Source: Trema orientale (taxonomy: Eukaryota > Streptophyta > Magnoliopsida > Rosales > Cannabaceae). From it: DNA of 64,000 nt. The notes under the pieces were generated by a model that worked only from the letters and a program-made list of their open reading frames with translations, searched no databases and was not told the DNA's origin. Positions 47,426-59,820 of this stretch are shown here, piece after piece. The position numbers and the translations under genes were made by a program. The stretch covers positions 41,556 to 105,555 of the forward strand of contig JXTC01000021.1 in NCBI GenBank assembly GCA_002914845.1, given 5' to 3'. Each line of letters begins with the position of its first letter. Positions within the stretch are counted from its first letter, which is position 1.

Positions 47426-48663
47426 AATATATATATATATGATATAACAACCAAATTGCTAATATCATGCTTCAGAAAAATAAACCGTTTATTAATTTTG
47501 GGTTTTGTCCATAAGATGTATAATAACGACAGATATAATTTAAAATCTTTATATATATTGGAAAAGTAGTCTTGAAAATGTAATAAATTGACTATGATAA
47601 ATGCTACTTTTCTATTAATGTCTAAGAGCAAATGCGGTTTTGGAAGGAACTGAACCGGAAGAAGAATAAAGAAAACACTATTGAACTAATTACATATGTA
47701 AAGAAAACCACAGAGAATATATGCTACATAACTTTCGAATTCTATTTAACATATTTTTCTCAATTGGTAGTACAAGTTCTAATAGCAAACTAGCTATAAT
47801 TTATGCCCAAGAGGTGAAATTCCTTCATCTATCAGAAGTTAGGCAACAGCTGGGCTATCAAAGATTCCATTTCCAGGCGCATCATATCATCGAGGAGAAT
47901 ACGAAGCACACATCAGTCTTCTCTGTCTACATGCTAAGATAACACATGAAATTTTAGTGTAGTACAATATTGTTCAATTAAAATGAAACAGTAGTGTTTG
48001 TACTTCCAACTCAGTTAATCATACTTGGATGAATTTTGCATCCCTTGCCTTAAACGGTGGTGCCTTCCGCCGATATGGACTGACTAGGAACTAACGCAAA
48101 TGACAAACTTTTGGCACATTTCCTTAGCTTCTTGATGATCCAAAGCAACATATAAGAATTGTCAACCTGCTTGTAGGCAGACCTTCATTAGCGTGATCAT
48201 GGTCATATAAAGTGAGAACCTGTATTAGTTAATACTCATTAGCTAGCATATGTATATAACTCTGAGAAAAGGCTGAACTTTACATCAACTGATCATATAT
48301 TTCCTCGAGGAAAGAAAGCATCCTATATTTATGCCAAAGTCAGTCCTTATAATTATTTCTGTTTTCCAAGTACTATCACTGTAATGTGTATATGCATGAG
48401 AGAGAAGCAATAAATGATAAAAAAATAATTGGTGCATGTGCTACAAAAAGTTTACGTAAGAGAGTTTGAATCCAAAGATTGTATGTACACAAGAATGCAG
48501 CGACACATAAAGCTAAAATATTGAATCAGAAAGTGTACGCAGAAGAGCCAAACCTCAACTCAGAAATGTGTGACACTAAAGTGCGTGTACTACTAGCTAA
48601 ATAGGAGAAATATGAGTGCTATTTGATCTCATCACTCATTTCAGTACCAAAGAACACTATATA
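47426..48663. other. intergenic sequence upstream of MIR399 copy 5
   Basis: No gene seen. A P1BS-type GTATATGC lies at 48388-48395, about 270 bases before the hairpin. Confidence 0.3.
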
Positions 48664-48800
48664 TTGCAGTAGAATTGCTGAGCAGATCTCCTTTGGCAAA
48701 CCGTACTATTTCATCAATGCACTTATCTCGGCCTCGAGCATAAACATTGAACTAGGTTGACAGCCTGTCAAAGGAGAGTGCTCTGTAATTCGGCTGCAGT
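48664..48800 (+). ncRNA. MIR399: MIR399 precursor hairpin, copy 5 (diverged mature strand)
   Basis: The 3' arm at 48766-48786 begins TGTCAAAGGAGAGTGCTCTG. It differs from canonical miR399 at position 3 (C to T), lacks one base in the second half and ends CTCTG instead of CCCTG. The 5' arm at 48680-48700 (GAGCAGATCTCCTTTGGCAA) keeps the family sequence. Stem pairing continues through GCAG..GAATTGCTG at 48666 opposite GTAATTCGGCTGCAG. The loop is about 65 bases. It is one of the copies followed by the EDP microORF block, here 2.1 kb downstream. Confidence 0.85.
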
Positions 48801-50725
48801 TCAGACATCCGAGATGGATAGAACAACGAGAACATGGAAGCACGAGATTTATAGTTTTTGCGACTAGAGAACTCGTAAGTTATTTGCTCTCAACAGCTCG
48901 GGAATACTCAAAAAGATAAGAAGCTAAAGCCGCACTAACCTAACTTTATTCCCTTATCGTGTTATCCTCAATGAATTATTTCTCCATCTTTGGTACTTGA
49001 GCACAAATGCTGATTTTGGACAACATATGTACTGATACAGAATGCTTTTTCCTAACTGATTTTGGCATTGATAAATTGTAATATGTTTCTTCAGTGTCAA
49101 ACCCGAGAGAAGGAATATTCATTTTTAGCCATACCATGTAATTCTAGTGCTAGGAACATTGATCCAACATAACTCTGGTGATTCGTTAAAAAAAGGTGAT
49201 TTTTCGAACGAACATTCATGTGGTCATTCTCTCAACATCAAAACAGAAGGCATCGCGTAAAGAAAGGTGTTTGTGGAGCCGGCTGTTTTTCACTTCACAA
49301 AAGGATAATGTTCCAATTAATATGTAAAATAGAAAAAAGAAAAATCAGAATAAAATTAAGGAAATTCGATCAAAAACAGGACTTCGATATTCAGCATGCA
49401 TGTTCTTAGAAATATAGTACACATTCATCTCTGATACTCTTGGAAAGAAACTGTGGCTATAAACAGAGATATTAAAAAACATAGAATTAAGATGAATTAG
49501 ACTTGAAAACCAATAAAATTCATTTTTGTAAGGGATGAATGTGCTCAGAAATGCAGCATACATTCATCTCTGTATATATTTTAGAATATATATGCTCTTG
49601 TTAGTATATATATATATATATATTAATTACTGTTTTCTTTTTCCTAATTAAAAAGAAGGGTAGGAAGAAAAAGAACTCAACAGAAAGATAGGGGACCATA
49701 ATGGCAACTAAAGTCGCTTCGTTGGAATATTATAAATAGCATCTTCCAATTCACGGTCTTTATTACGCATAATGTGCAACTCGTGTGGTACAAAAGACTC
49801 GCAGTACTACCGCAAGTAGTTTAAGTAAAAAATTAAGCACTAATCAAGGCTAAAAGACAATATCATTTCATATAATATTAACGTAATGCACTTCTAAATT
49901 CTCAACCATTTTCAATTCTTTGAGTTCTTTCTTGTTTCCTGACAAATTCCTTAAGGTTAGTATTTAAAATTAAGTCTAGATAAAAGCTAAACCATAAGAA
50001 GTGTAAGCGCAAATTCTCTCCGTCTAATTTTGACAAATTGGTGGTCTTTGACATTAGGTACTCTACTAGCTAGTACAAATGGTTTTTGACATAAATTTGA
50101 TACATGTTAGAGATGGACTCGAATTTTTTATCTAATTTTGATCTCTCAATTCATGTTCAAACAAATAAATAAGTGTCATGATATGTAAAATTTGAAAATA
50201 ACTAATCATTTTTTTAACTTAATCATTTTTATTTGATTTTTTAATATGATATGACATGAAGTTATTAGCTAGACATAAATTAGGATACTAAATTTCAACA
50301 GAGGTAGAATTTGAATTCAACATTAGATATTACAATTTCTCCTAGAAGAATAAAAAGCCTGAGATATAGGACTGACACGTGTTTGTGTTGATAAAATGGA
50401 GAGCGCAACTTAAGAGCATTTATATAAATATAACTATATATTCAACGGTTGAGAACCAATCGTTCTAAAGTTTAGAATGTAACAAAGAAATGTGTTCCGT
50501 TGTTAAGAGATGAGCAAACATGCACAGAATTACTATAATATTCTAGAAAATAATATGAAATATATTCCAAAGTCAATTTCCATCTCTCAAGTTAATGTGT
50601 TAAGTGTATCCCAGTAGCAAAGGGGGTCCACCCTCACAAGGCATAGAATTGGCACAGAAAAAGTTCGCCATGAATCACATTCTGATGTTCATCACAATAG
50701 GAGTATATATAGTACTCACTAATGT
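48801..50725. other. intergenic sequence
   Basis: No gene seen. A pair of direct repeats of about 34 bases (49402 and 49536) and a TA microsatellite at 49605-49621 lie here. Confidence 0.3.
49402..49570. repeat. pair of 34-base direct repeats, second one also a small fold-back
   Basis: AGAAAT..AG..ACATTCATCTCTG occurs at 49402-49435 and again at 49536-49570, each preceded by ATGT-CT. In the second copy GATGAATGTGCT and AGCATACATTCATC also form an inverted repeat. Confidence 0.55.
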
Positions 50726-50733
50726 GGATATCC
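50726..50733 (+). promoter_or_regulatory. palindromic P1BS site upstream of the microORF copy B
   Basis: GGATATCC, a perfectly palindromic P1BS, about 190 bases before the ATG at 50,924. The link is positional only. Confidence 0.3.
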
Positions 50734-50923
50734 TTTGGAATAAAATACTTCTATGAATTGCCATTGGCTTTATGTCAATACCAGATAGAAGTCAATGAAG
50801 GATAAACCTAATTAACATATCCCAATTTCAACATACATGCCTTTTACATATTTGAAAATTCGTAAATATGTAAATGATAAAAGAAGGAAAAAATAAAGAT
50901 AATAAGAAACGGATTATAATCCT

Positions 50924-51127
50924 ATGTGCTCCAAAATGGAAGATCCAAAAGCATGTTCTCCAATATTTGTTTCTTTTTTCTTATATGCCCTCCTTTTCTA
51001 CTTATTTATTTATTTATATTTGGCTTCCTTATGTCTTACGAACTTTCTTTTTATTGCTGTTGGAAACCAGCCAAAAATGGAACCAGAAGTATTTAGGCGT
51101 TTGAAGAAACTCGACGCCGCGTATTAA
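50924..51127 (+). CDS. possible small ORF with M-x4-EDP-x-ACS start, copy B
   Basis: A 67-codon frame starts MCSKMEDPKACSPIFVSFFL. The first 12 codons are the same length as in copies A (37,247) and C (60,763), and share the invariant GGAAGATCCA and GCATGTTCT at 50938-50959. After ACS the frame is hydrophobic (one membrane-like stretch, residues about 15-45) and ends with a basic tail. The later part is not shared with A or C. It lies 2.1 kb past MIR399 copy 5. Function unknown; it may be a conserved exon of a longer primary transcript. Confidence 0.35.
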   Translation: MCSKMEDPKACSPIFVSFFLYALLFYLFIYLYLASLCLTNFLFIAVGNQPKMEPEVFRRLKKLDAAY

Positions 51128-51239
51128 AATATAGGGAATTTCTACATTTCCATAACTTATTATAAGATTGTATTGTCATTACTTGACTAGAAGTAATTTG
51201 GACTAAATTCACGTTTAGTATTTTGAAAAATGATTTATT

Positions 51240-51346
51240 TAGTAGTGTCACAATATTATGTGACGGAATTATACAATTTGTAACATTGATTGATTCTAAA
51301 AAGTATCGTATGATTACCGTCATATAACTTGTGACACTATTAGAAA
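51240..51346. repeat. fold-back of about 105 bases
   Basis: TAGTGTCACAATATTATGTG in the left arm pairs with ATATAACTTGTGACACTATT in the right arm, and GACGGAAT pairs with ATTACCGTC further in. It is probably a small MITE core. Confidence 0.5.
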
Positions 51347-53824
51347 ATTAAGCTCTTTTTTTTATAAAAAGAAAACTTGTAAAAAAAGTCATTTTAGTCC
51401 AACTTACTATGTCAAATTACCCATAGAATAAAGAGACTACCTATTTCCTAAAGTTCTTAGGCTCTTTCTCTAAATTTATTCTTACAACTTTACTGCAACA
51501 CTTCTACGTTGTTGATTTTCACCCCTTGAATTTCCTTTCTCCGGTAGGATTCCCTTTTCTGATTTTATCTCTTATGTTTTAATAACTATCATTTAATTTG
51601 TGTCAAGGACTTTGTTTACTATTGGGTTAGTTACATTATTATACGCTATGTTTTAGTTGGTTGTTTGATTCATACAGTTTTGATTATTATAAATTTTTTA
51701 TTATTATAAACATTAACCTTCATATTTTAAGCTTCTTACATATTCATACCATTTTCAAGTTAACCATTAATTTTGAATTATAAATTTACAACAATACTAT
51801 CTATTTAGGATTTGAAATTATATATTTAAAAATTAAAACTAATAACCAAAATAAAAAAATTTAAAAAAAGGGGGAAAAACCATATCTTTTCTTTTTAAAT
51901 TCAAATTTTCAGAAAAGTTTTAATATTTATTGTGTTAATTTTTAATTAGTATTTTTAAAAAATATTGAATTGATTTTTAAATCTATAATAAGTTTAGAAG
52001 GGTATTTTAATCAATGTTTTGGAAAAAAAAGTTGTTTAACTTGTATAAGGTATAAATTTGATACAATTTTGAAATATGGAGGTATATTTTTTTAATAGCC
52101 AAAACCAAAGGTATAAATCGAACAAACAGCCAAAATGTAAAGTACAAAAATGTAATTAATCATTTACTACTAGAAATAGGCTTTGACGTTGATTTTTTTT
52201 AATTTTTTTAGAAAATGCGAAATCATATAATATATTTTCAGGAAATTTTATAAGTTCAATGGAGTACTTTCTCTATACAAATTGGGCGATTTATGGTGAC
52301 TATTTTAAGTTATTTTCAATAGATTTTAAGTATTTGTTAGTAAATATAAGATGTTCTCAATTCTGATTTTGTATTTAATTGAACTTTTTTGGCCAATTTT
52401 GACATAGAGATACTCAGTCTCATTATTCTAGACACACAGCTTCATTACAAACATAGCCATTATGCCAAAATCTTTCCTCCAAGCTATTACTTTGAAACTC
52501 TGAACTTCTCTAATAATCTCTCCCAAATAGTGAAACAATCGCGGACGTATGTTATCTTTTTGGAGCTGAACCACGTGTAAAAATACTGTATGTTTTACTA
52601 CTTTGCTATTCTTACGCACTCATTCATAAGTCATCATCACAATTATCTCATTAACAAAACCTCCATCAAATATTTAGTTTGGGGAGAAATTATATTTAGG
52701 TTTATGGACTTTAAGCCAGTGATGATGATCCCAGCTAGTATTGAGTATGTTGATCTAAGTCAGCGCTGATATCGCGAAACTTCATCAGAGAGCAACAGGG
52801 AATTACTTATTTACTCTACAACTACAGATCCCTTATGAATCAAGTCTCTGACTTATTGATTGTAGAGATGCTATAACGAATCGGTGGAACCATTTTTTGA
52901 GAAGATAGTGGAGCGGAAAAACCACACTGCAAATTGTCTTTCGAGTTCCCCTTTCCAGATTTTAATTTTAATTTTTAGTTAAATTTTGTCTTTGTTTTTA
53001 GTCAGTTTTTTTTCTGCCAAACATGAATTAGTGTGATTTAAACATTGAGCACACGTGGCTTCATGTTGGGACTGGTACAACAAATGAGACACCAAGTTGG
53101 AATAGACGATTCCGTTCCTTTCATGATAAACTGAACTTAAAAGTTCATCTTTGTTGGAGCTGGAAGCACTACACTGCATATTGATTATGATGGTTCCACA
53201 CTTAGCTCTTTGTGGTCTAGAATTTTTGGCTGCCATTGTCGCCCGAGGTAGTGTGTTTACATTTGCAGCCTTATAGCCTTATTTTTATCGTCCTCATGTT
53301 AGATTACATTTGCTCATTGCTACTCTCTCTATTTTCGTGTAACCAGCTTAGAAAAGATTGACAAAGCATGCCCCTGTGCTAGCGTTGGAGAAAGATTAGC
53401 TACTTCTTTGGTAATTTTGGTGACAGAAGTAGGATTACATGATGTTCAGTTAAGGTGATGATCCTTAGTAGTACGATTTTCTTGTCAGTACTATATTGAA
53501 GAATATGTATTTAGGACAGAAATTATATACTTGTCAGAATACGATGTAACAGTTTTTGGATCCTTAAACGTGGATTTGGATCCCTTTTCTCTATTTCCAT
53601 TAATCAACTTTCTATTATTTATTTTATGAACTTTCATATTCTTCTTATTGTCATTTTAGTATATTGATACAATCTATACTTTTACTTGGTTGGTTTACAT
53701 TTATGTCCAAAGTTGGTTTGAAAGAATTGGAAAAAAAAAAAGCAACAACAGGCTGAAGCGACGTCGTAGACCCTAAGCCAAACACATCGATTTTTGTACG
53801 AACGATGTTGTAACATCCTCCTAT
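51347..53824. other. AT-rich intergenic sequence
   Basis: No gene recognised. CTACTAGAAATAGGCTTTGA at about 52,168 looks like a CACTA-like end without a partner. Confidence 0.3.
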
Positions 53825-55309
53825 ACTCACTACAACAAGAAAGTAATAGAATGACGACTCTAAAGCGTTGACAATTTGTCGTCGCTTTTCATCTTAACTA
53901 AAGTGGCGACAAATTATAGAGTCACCGCTTTAGAGTATTTATATTGTTAGAGAAATGAAAAAGTCTAAAGGAGCGGCGCTTATCGCCGTTTCAGATGACT
54001 GAGCTAAAATTTCCCTCCAAAAAATGTCAAGTGTCGCCGCTTTAGAAGGAGCGCGCCAATTAGCGCTAGTTTGGAATTGTGTAAAAATATCTAATCTAAA
54101 GCGGTGACAATAGTTATCACTTTAGATTAATCTATTATTAATAAATTAAAATAATTATAATTATTGTAAAATATGTGAAATTAAAAATAAAAATGGGATT
54201 TAAAGCGGCGACAATTATTCCTGCTTTAGATTAGAATATTTAAAGTGGCGATACGGTTTTGAGCTTCAAAGTGGCGACAATTGTCACTGCTTTAGATATT
54301 TCAGGAAAATTCAGGGGGTCAAACTGACTGTCATAAATTTTTTGAGCTTTAAATGAAACGGTGCATTTCATTTAAAGCGGCGACATATGATCTAAAATGA
54401 GGAAATATGATTATCGTCCCTTTATATGATCGGTTTCTATACCCAGAAACTGATCTTCTTCCTCCTCCATTTTTCATATCTTTCTCTCTTATCTCTCTCT
54501 CTCAACCCAGAAATCAGCCTCTTCCTTCATTGGAAAGTTTTTTTTTCTTTTTTTTTTTCAATCCCTTTTCAATTTTTTTTAATTTTTTTTGGAAATTTTT
54601 TTCAGTTGCCTCCTTCGGTCTGCTGCCACCACCGCGCTGTTGCCTGCCGCTACCATCCCTTGAAGCTTAATAGCTTAGTTTTTCATTAATTTATGGTTTT
54701 GTTTTTAATTTAAATAATTAAAAATATATATTGTAATATTAGTTAATTTTGGATATTAGATATATATATTAATATATATACGAATATGTGTTGTGATTTT
54801 AGTTTTGTTTTAGTATTAATTAAAATAAACGTTGTAATATTAGAAAAAATCAGAAATTGATATAATATTTTTTTTGTTTTAGTTTTATTTTGAGATTAAA
54901 TTATTAGGATTATGAACATTTATTATATTTTTTGATATTGGATATGAATTTTTAATGGATTATTGGAAATTTGGTTATTGGATTATATTATTAGTTTTAA
55001 TGTATATTATATTATTAGATATTAGAAGATTGGATTATTGGATATTGGATTTGATGAGTTATTGGTGTATTATATTATTAGTTTTATTGGATATTGGTGG
55101 ATGTTTATATTTTGAGAATATAGATTGAGTATGAAGAATTATTTAGTTGGATATTTTTTTAGTGTGAAATTTTGATTTTTGTTAAAATTTTTTATTTTAG
55201 TTTTATGAGTTACAAACTTTTTAGGTTGGGATTTTATTTTATTAGAATTAATAAATGAAATGAATAATAATGAATTAATTTGTTAATTTGTTAACTTAAT
55301 TACTCATAA

Positions 55310-57220
55310 AATTAAAAATACCCAAAAATAATAATTTAATTCACAAAATACTCAAAATACTCCTAGAATAATAAAATGCTCTTAGAGTAACTAAAAAACT
55401 CATAAAATTAAAATGTACCCCAAAAAAAATCAATTTAATTCATAAAATACTCAAAATGCCCCTAGAATAATAAAATACGTACAATACTCTTATAGTAACT
55501 AGAATACTCATAAAATTAAAAAATATCCAAAAATAACAACTGAAATTACAAAACATCTAAAATGCCCCTTATAGTAACTAAAAACCTAAAATATTAAAAA
55601 ATATCCAAAAATAATAATTTAATTTATAAAATACCCAAAATGCCATCAGAGTAATAAAATACCCAAAATGCCCTTACAGTAACTAAAATACCCATAAAAT
55701 TAAAACATAACCAAAAATAACAATTTAATTAACAAAATACCCAAAATGGCCTTAGAATAATAAAATAGCCAAAATGCCCTTAGAATAGCTCAAAAACTCA
55801 TAGAATTAAAAAATACCTATATAATTCACAAAATACCCAAAATATCCCGATAGTAATGAAATATCCAAAATGCCCTTATAGTAACTAAAAAACTCATAAA
55901 ATTAAACAATATAATAAAATACCTATCTAATTCACAAATACCCAAAATGCCCTTAGAGACATAAAATACCCAGAATGCCTTTAGAGTAATTAAAAAATTC
56001 TTAAAATTTAAAAATACCCAAAAATACCCTTGTAATTCACAAAATACCCAAAATTCTCTTAGAGTAATAAAATACCCAAAATGCCCTTACAGTAACTAAA
56101 ATATTCATAAAATTTAAAAATACCCAAAAATAACCTTTTAATTAACAAAATACCCAAAATGGCCCTAGAGCAATAAAATACCCAAACTGCGCTTAAAGTA
56201 GCTAAAAAACTGATAAAATCAAAAAATACCCGAAAATACCCATATAATTTGCAAAATACCCAAAATGCCCCTAGAGTAATGAAATATCCAAAATGCCCTT
56301 ATAGTAACTTAAAAACTCATAAAATTTAAAAATACCCTAAAATAATAATTTAATTCACAAAATATCCAAAATACCCCTCGAGACATAAAATACCCAAAAT
56401 GACTTTAGAGTAATTAAAAAACTCATAAAATTTTAAATATCCAAAAATACCCTTATAATTCACAAAATACCCAAAATACCACTAGAGTAATGAAATACCC
56501 AAAATGCCCTTATAATAACTAAAATACTCGTAAAATTAAAAAAAACCTTAAAATAACAATTTAATTAACAAAATACCCAAAATACCCTTAGAGTAGCTAA
56601 AAAAACTCGTAAAATTTAAAAGTAACTAAAAGTACCGCTATAATTCACGAAATATCCAAAATGCCTCTAGAGTAATGAAATACCCAAAATACCCTCATAA
56701 TAACTAAAACACTCATAAAATTAAAAAATATCCAAAAATAATAATTTAATTGACAAAATACCCAAAAGATCCCTAGAGATGTAAAATACCCAAAATGCCC
56801 TTAGAGTAACTAAAAAACTCATAAAATTTAAAAATATCCAAAAATACCCTTATAATTCACAAAATACCCAAAATGCTCATAGAGTAATGAAATATCCAAA
56901 ATGCCCTTACAGTGATTAATTAAAAAAATTAAAAAATACCCAAAACTAACACTATAATTAACAAAATACCCAAAATACCCTCAGAGTAATAAAATATCCA
57001 AAATACCTTAGAGTAGCTAAAAAAACTTGTAAAATTTTAAAATACCCAAAAATACCCTTATAATTCACAACATACCCAAAATACCCCTAGAGTAATGAAA
57101 TGCCCAAAATGCCCTTATAGTAACTAAAAGACTCATAAATTTAATAAATATACAAAAATAATAATTTAATTCACAAAATACTCAAAATACCCTAGAGATA
57201 TAAAATACCCAAAATGCCCT
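55310..57220. repeat. minisatellite-like array, about 103-bp unit, about 18 copies
   Basis: Each unit carries AAATACCCAAAATGCCC twice, then a TAACTAAAAAACTCATAAAA-like spacer and AAATACCCAAAAATAA. The repeat of the CACAAAATACCC phrase at roughly 103-base steps sets the period. Units are degenerate. It lies directly before the remaining transposase tail. Confidence 0.75.
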
Positions 57221-57234
57221 TATAGCGCTATATA

Positions 57235-58090
57235 AAGAAGTTGAAAAACTATGTAAGAAATCGAGCACGACTAGAGGGTTCAATTGCTAAAGGTTATGTT
57301 GTTGACGAAGCCTTAACTTTTTGCTCAATGTACTTAAAAGGAATTGAGACTAAGTTCAACCGGCCAGAAAGGAAAGAATATCTTGTTCAAAATGGTCCGA
57401 GGCCGAGTTTGTCAGTTTTCCAATCATGTTGTCGTCCAATTGGTAAAAAAAATATTGTCTATATTGATGATCACCTGCGTAAGAAGGCTTACTGGTATAT
57501 ACTGAACAATTGTTCTGAAATCCAGATTTATTTGGAGTAGGTGTTGTCAATTTATATTTAAATTTACTAATACAATTTGATCACTAATTGAGTCTATTTA
57601 TTAATCTCAATGTTATACTCTTCATCAGTGAACATATAGAAGGTGGTAATAACTTGGATGAAATCAAAAAATTAGAGTTTTCATCTTGGTTTTGTACAAA
57701 GATGTACTTAAATTTTAGTAATTGTAGTTTTGTCTATTTTGATAGGAACTCATAAAGTATTGTCATTGAAGTTTATTTTATGTCGTATGTTGATTATCAG
57801 ATGTATCATCTACAATAAAATAGCAGTCCTGAAGCAACTAATGAGTTATACGCTTTGGCATGCGGACGAAATTTCCACATTTTGTCCTATTCAACATATG
57901 TTGTAAACGGTGTCCGGTTTATAGCATATAATTGAGACTCTAAACGTAAAACTCAAAATAATGGAGTTTGTGTTCTGGGATTTGATGGCAATATATTTTA
58001 TGGGCATCTAGAAGAAATACAAGAGTTTACTTTTTTGAACCAATTGTCTGTCATCTTATGTAGGTGTAAATAGTTCAACACCGACCCTCG
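57235..58090 (+). pseudogene. truncated CACTA transposase (DUF4218 and DUF4216 tail)
   Basis: An open piece at 57,241-57,540 has the end of DUF4218: YVRNRARLEGSIAKGYVVDE, ALTFCSMYLKGIETKFNRPE, FQSCCRPIGKKNIVYIDDHL. After an intron-like gap, a broken DUF4216 part follows (about 57,630-58,090; TYVVNGVRFI and NTDPRKKK can be read). The N-terminal domain and most of the TNP2 core are missing: the repeat array abuts the first kept codons. So the element could not have encoded its own transposase. Confidence 0.75.
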
Positions 58091-58180
58091 GAAGAAGAAG
58101 GTTGGGGTCGTTACAATTAATAAAACATACAATAGCCCAATAGAGGCTTAAAGTGGGGGTTGTTATAATCAACACACAAT

Positions 58181-58244
58181 GGCTTGAAGTGAGGGTCGTT
58201 ACAATAAAACGTTTATTTTATTGTAACGACCCTCACTTCAAGCC
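58181..58244. repeat. perfect 29-bp inverted repeat with 6-base loop
   Basis: The left arm 58181-58209 starts GGCTTGAAGTGAGGGTCGTT. The right arm 58216-58244 is its exact reverse complement. A third, looser copy of the motif lies at about 58,100. It is part of the sub-terminal repeat of CACTA element 3 and would form a strong hairpin. Confidence 0.9.
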
Positions 58245-58417
58245 TCCAATTGGCCTTTTTACCCATAGACTTGTGGTATTATACATGACATTGTCGTTAC
58301 AATTGAAAAATGGGTTATTTTTCGTGTCACTAGTATAGACGTCTTTTTAGAAGTGACGTTAATACTTTTTTAATGTGGTTTTATAAACAATATGAAATAT
58401 TATATTTTGTAGTAGTG

Positions 58418-59820
58418 AGACCAAAAAGTAAACACAAAATAATTACCATAATTTTATCATCCCTATTCTCTTCTTTAGAACCCCAACACATCCGGTTCTT
58501 AGTATAAGTATTAGTTTGGCAAATTTAAGGAGTCAACAGAAGAAAGTTTGGAATTTTCCTAATTGCTTCAAGAGGTAAATTATTTATATCTTCGTCTTGT
58601 TCGTTAAATTAACATAATAAATTATTTATATCTTCGTCTTGTTCGTTAAATTAACATAATAAAGTTAAGATCTTAGTATACAAATGAGCTATTATTGGCT
58701 TGGAAAATTTTTATAGTTCATATTCTTCAAGTACAAAATGGTTCAAAACCAACAAATGACCTATAAGACATAGGTCTATTCTCAATAGTTTGGTAATATA
58801 TTCTTATGATTGTGGAGAACATATATTTATAAATTTTGAAATCATGATTATAGTGATTAAAGAGTTAATAACATCTTATTTACGAGTATTAAGATAATTA
58901 ATATTAGCATTAAGCATTCAATAAAGTCAAATTATCTATTTTAACGTATGTGAGGTAATAAGGAAGAAAATAATCGGATGAGTAATTAGATAATTTTGAG
59001 CTAGCTCTGATTATTGATATTTCATAAGGATACATGTTCATATATTTAAATGTAAATGGTACTTTTATAATATACAATTAGTGCAGTAATGGACTTTAAT
59101 AGAATGGTTCACTATTAATATATTTTGTCGATATTACAATAGCCAAGCCCAAAAACCTGTCCATCTGAAAAGAGAATGCAACAATTAAATAATATTGATG
59201 CACGAAATTTAATATTGCAATAATTGAAGGTATATAACTTTGAATAAAGTAAAGAACCAATTATTTCTAGTGTTGAAAGAATCACCACACATGTGGCAGC
59301 AGATTTTTATTGCAATCACATAAAAAGATAAGCAAGGAAACGAGTCTTACCATATATGTTAGTGGAACTTCCCTGTAAGGAAAAAAAGGCTCACGAACGA
59401 TCAGGAACAATATTCCTAGCTAGCGGGCCCGCATTTTATGGTGAATAATTAACTTCTCGTTTTTTTTCTTGATGAAACTGCATAATAATTTAATAGCATA
59501 TATTAATTAAAGCTAAAATGGAAATTGAACGTGCCAAATTAATGCTGCTAGATAACATAACGACCATACCATGAGCAGGAGCACTAGTACTGAGCTTATA
59601 GGAAACTTTTGAAATTAATAGCTAGGTACCCTTTTATTTTTTGGTGCCAATAGCTAGGTACCATTTAAGTATTAATTCATGATATAAATTAGGGAATTAT
59701 ATACCTAAATGCAAAATACAATCAAGAAATACATACGTACGTGAATGCCTCGGTCGACCGCTAGCTTCACATCAAACCATGCAAAAGCATAAAGATATAT
59801 GTGCATGTACATATTATAAG
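58418..59820. other. intergenic sequence upstream of MIR399 copy 6
   Basis: No gene seen apart from a 42-bp tandem duplication at 58,575. No clear P1BS site within 250 bases of the hairpin. Confidence 0.3.
58575..58658. repeat. perfect 42-bp tandem duplication
   Basis: Two identical head-to-tail units, 58575-58616 and 58617-58658, each starting TAAATTATTTATATCTTCGT. Identity suggests a recent event. Confidence 0.9.

Larger units (their letters stand above)
53828..58417 (+). mobile_element. CACTA element 3, internally deleted or chimeric derivative
   Basis: The left end is CACTACAACAAGAAAGTAAT, followed by AAAGCGGCGAC/GTCGCCGCTTT sub-terminal motifs to about 54,390. The right end on the other strand is CACTACTACAAAATATAATA, with a different sub-terminal motif (GGGTCGTTACAAT). 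The two ends do not match, and no common 3-bp duplication is evident (ACT at left, AGA at right). So this may be two elements joined or a rearranged one. Inside are a leader (54.4-54.7 kb), a 1.9-kb repeat array and the tail of a transposase gene. Confidence 0.6.
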
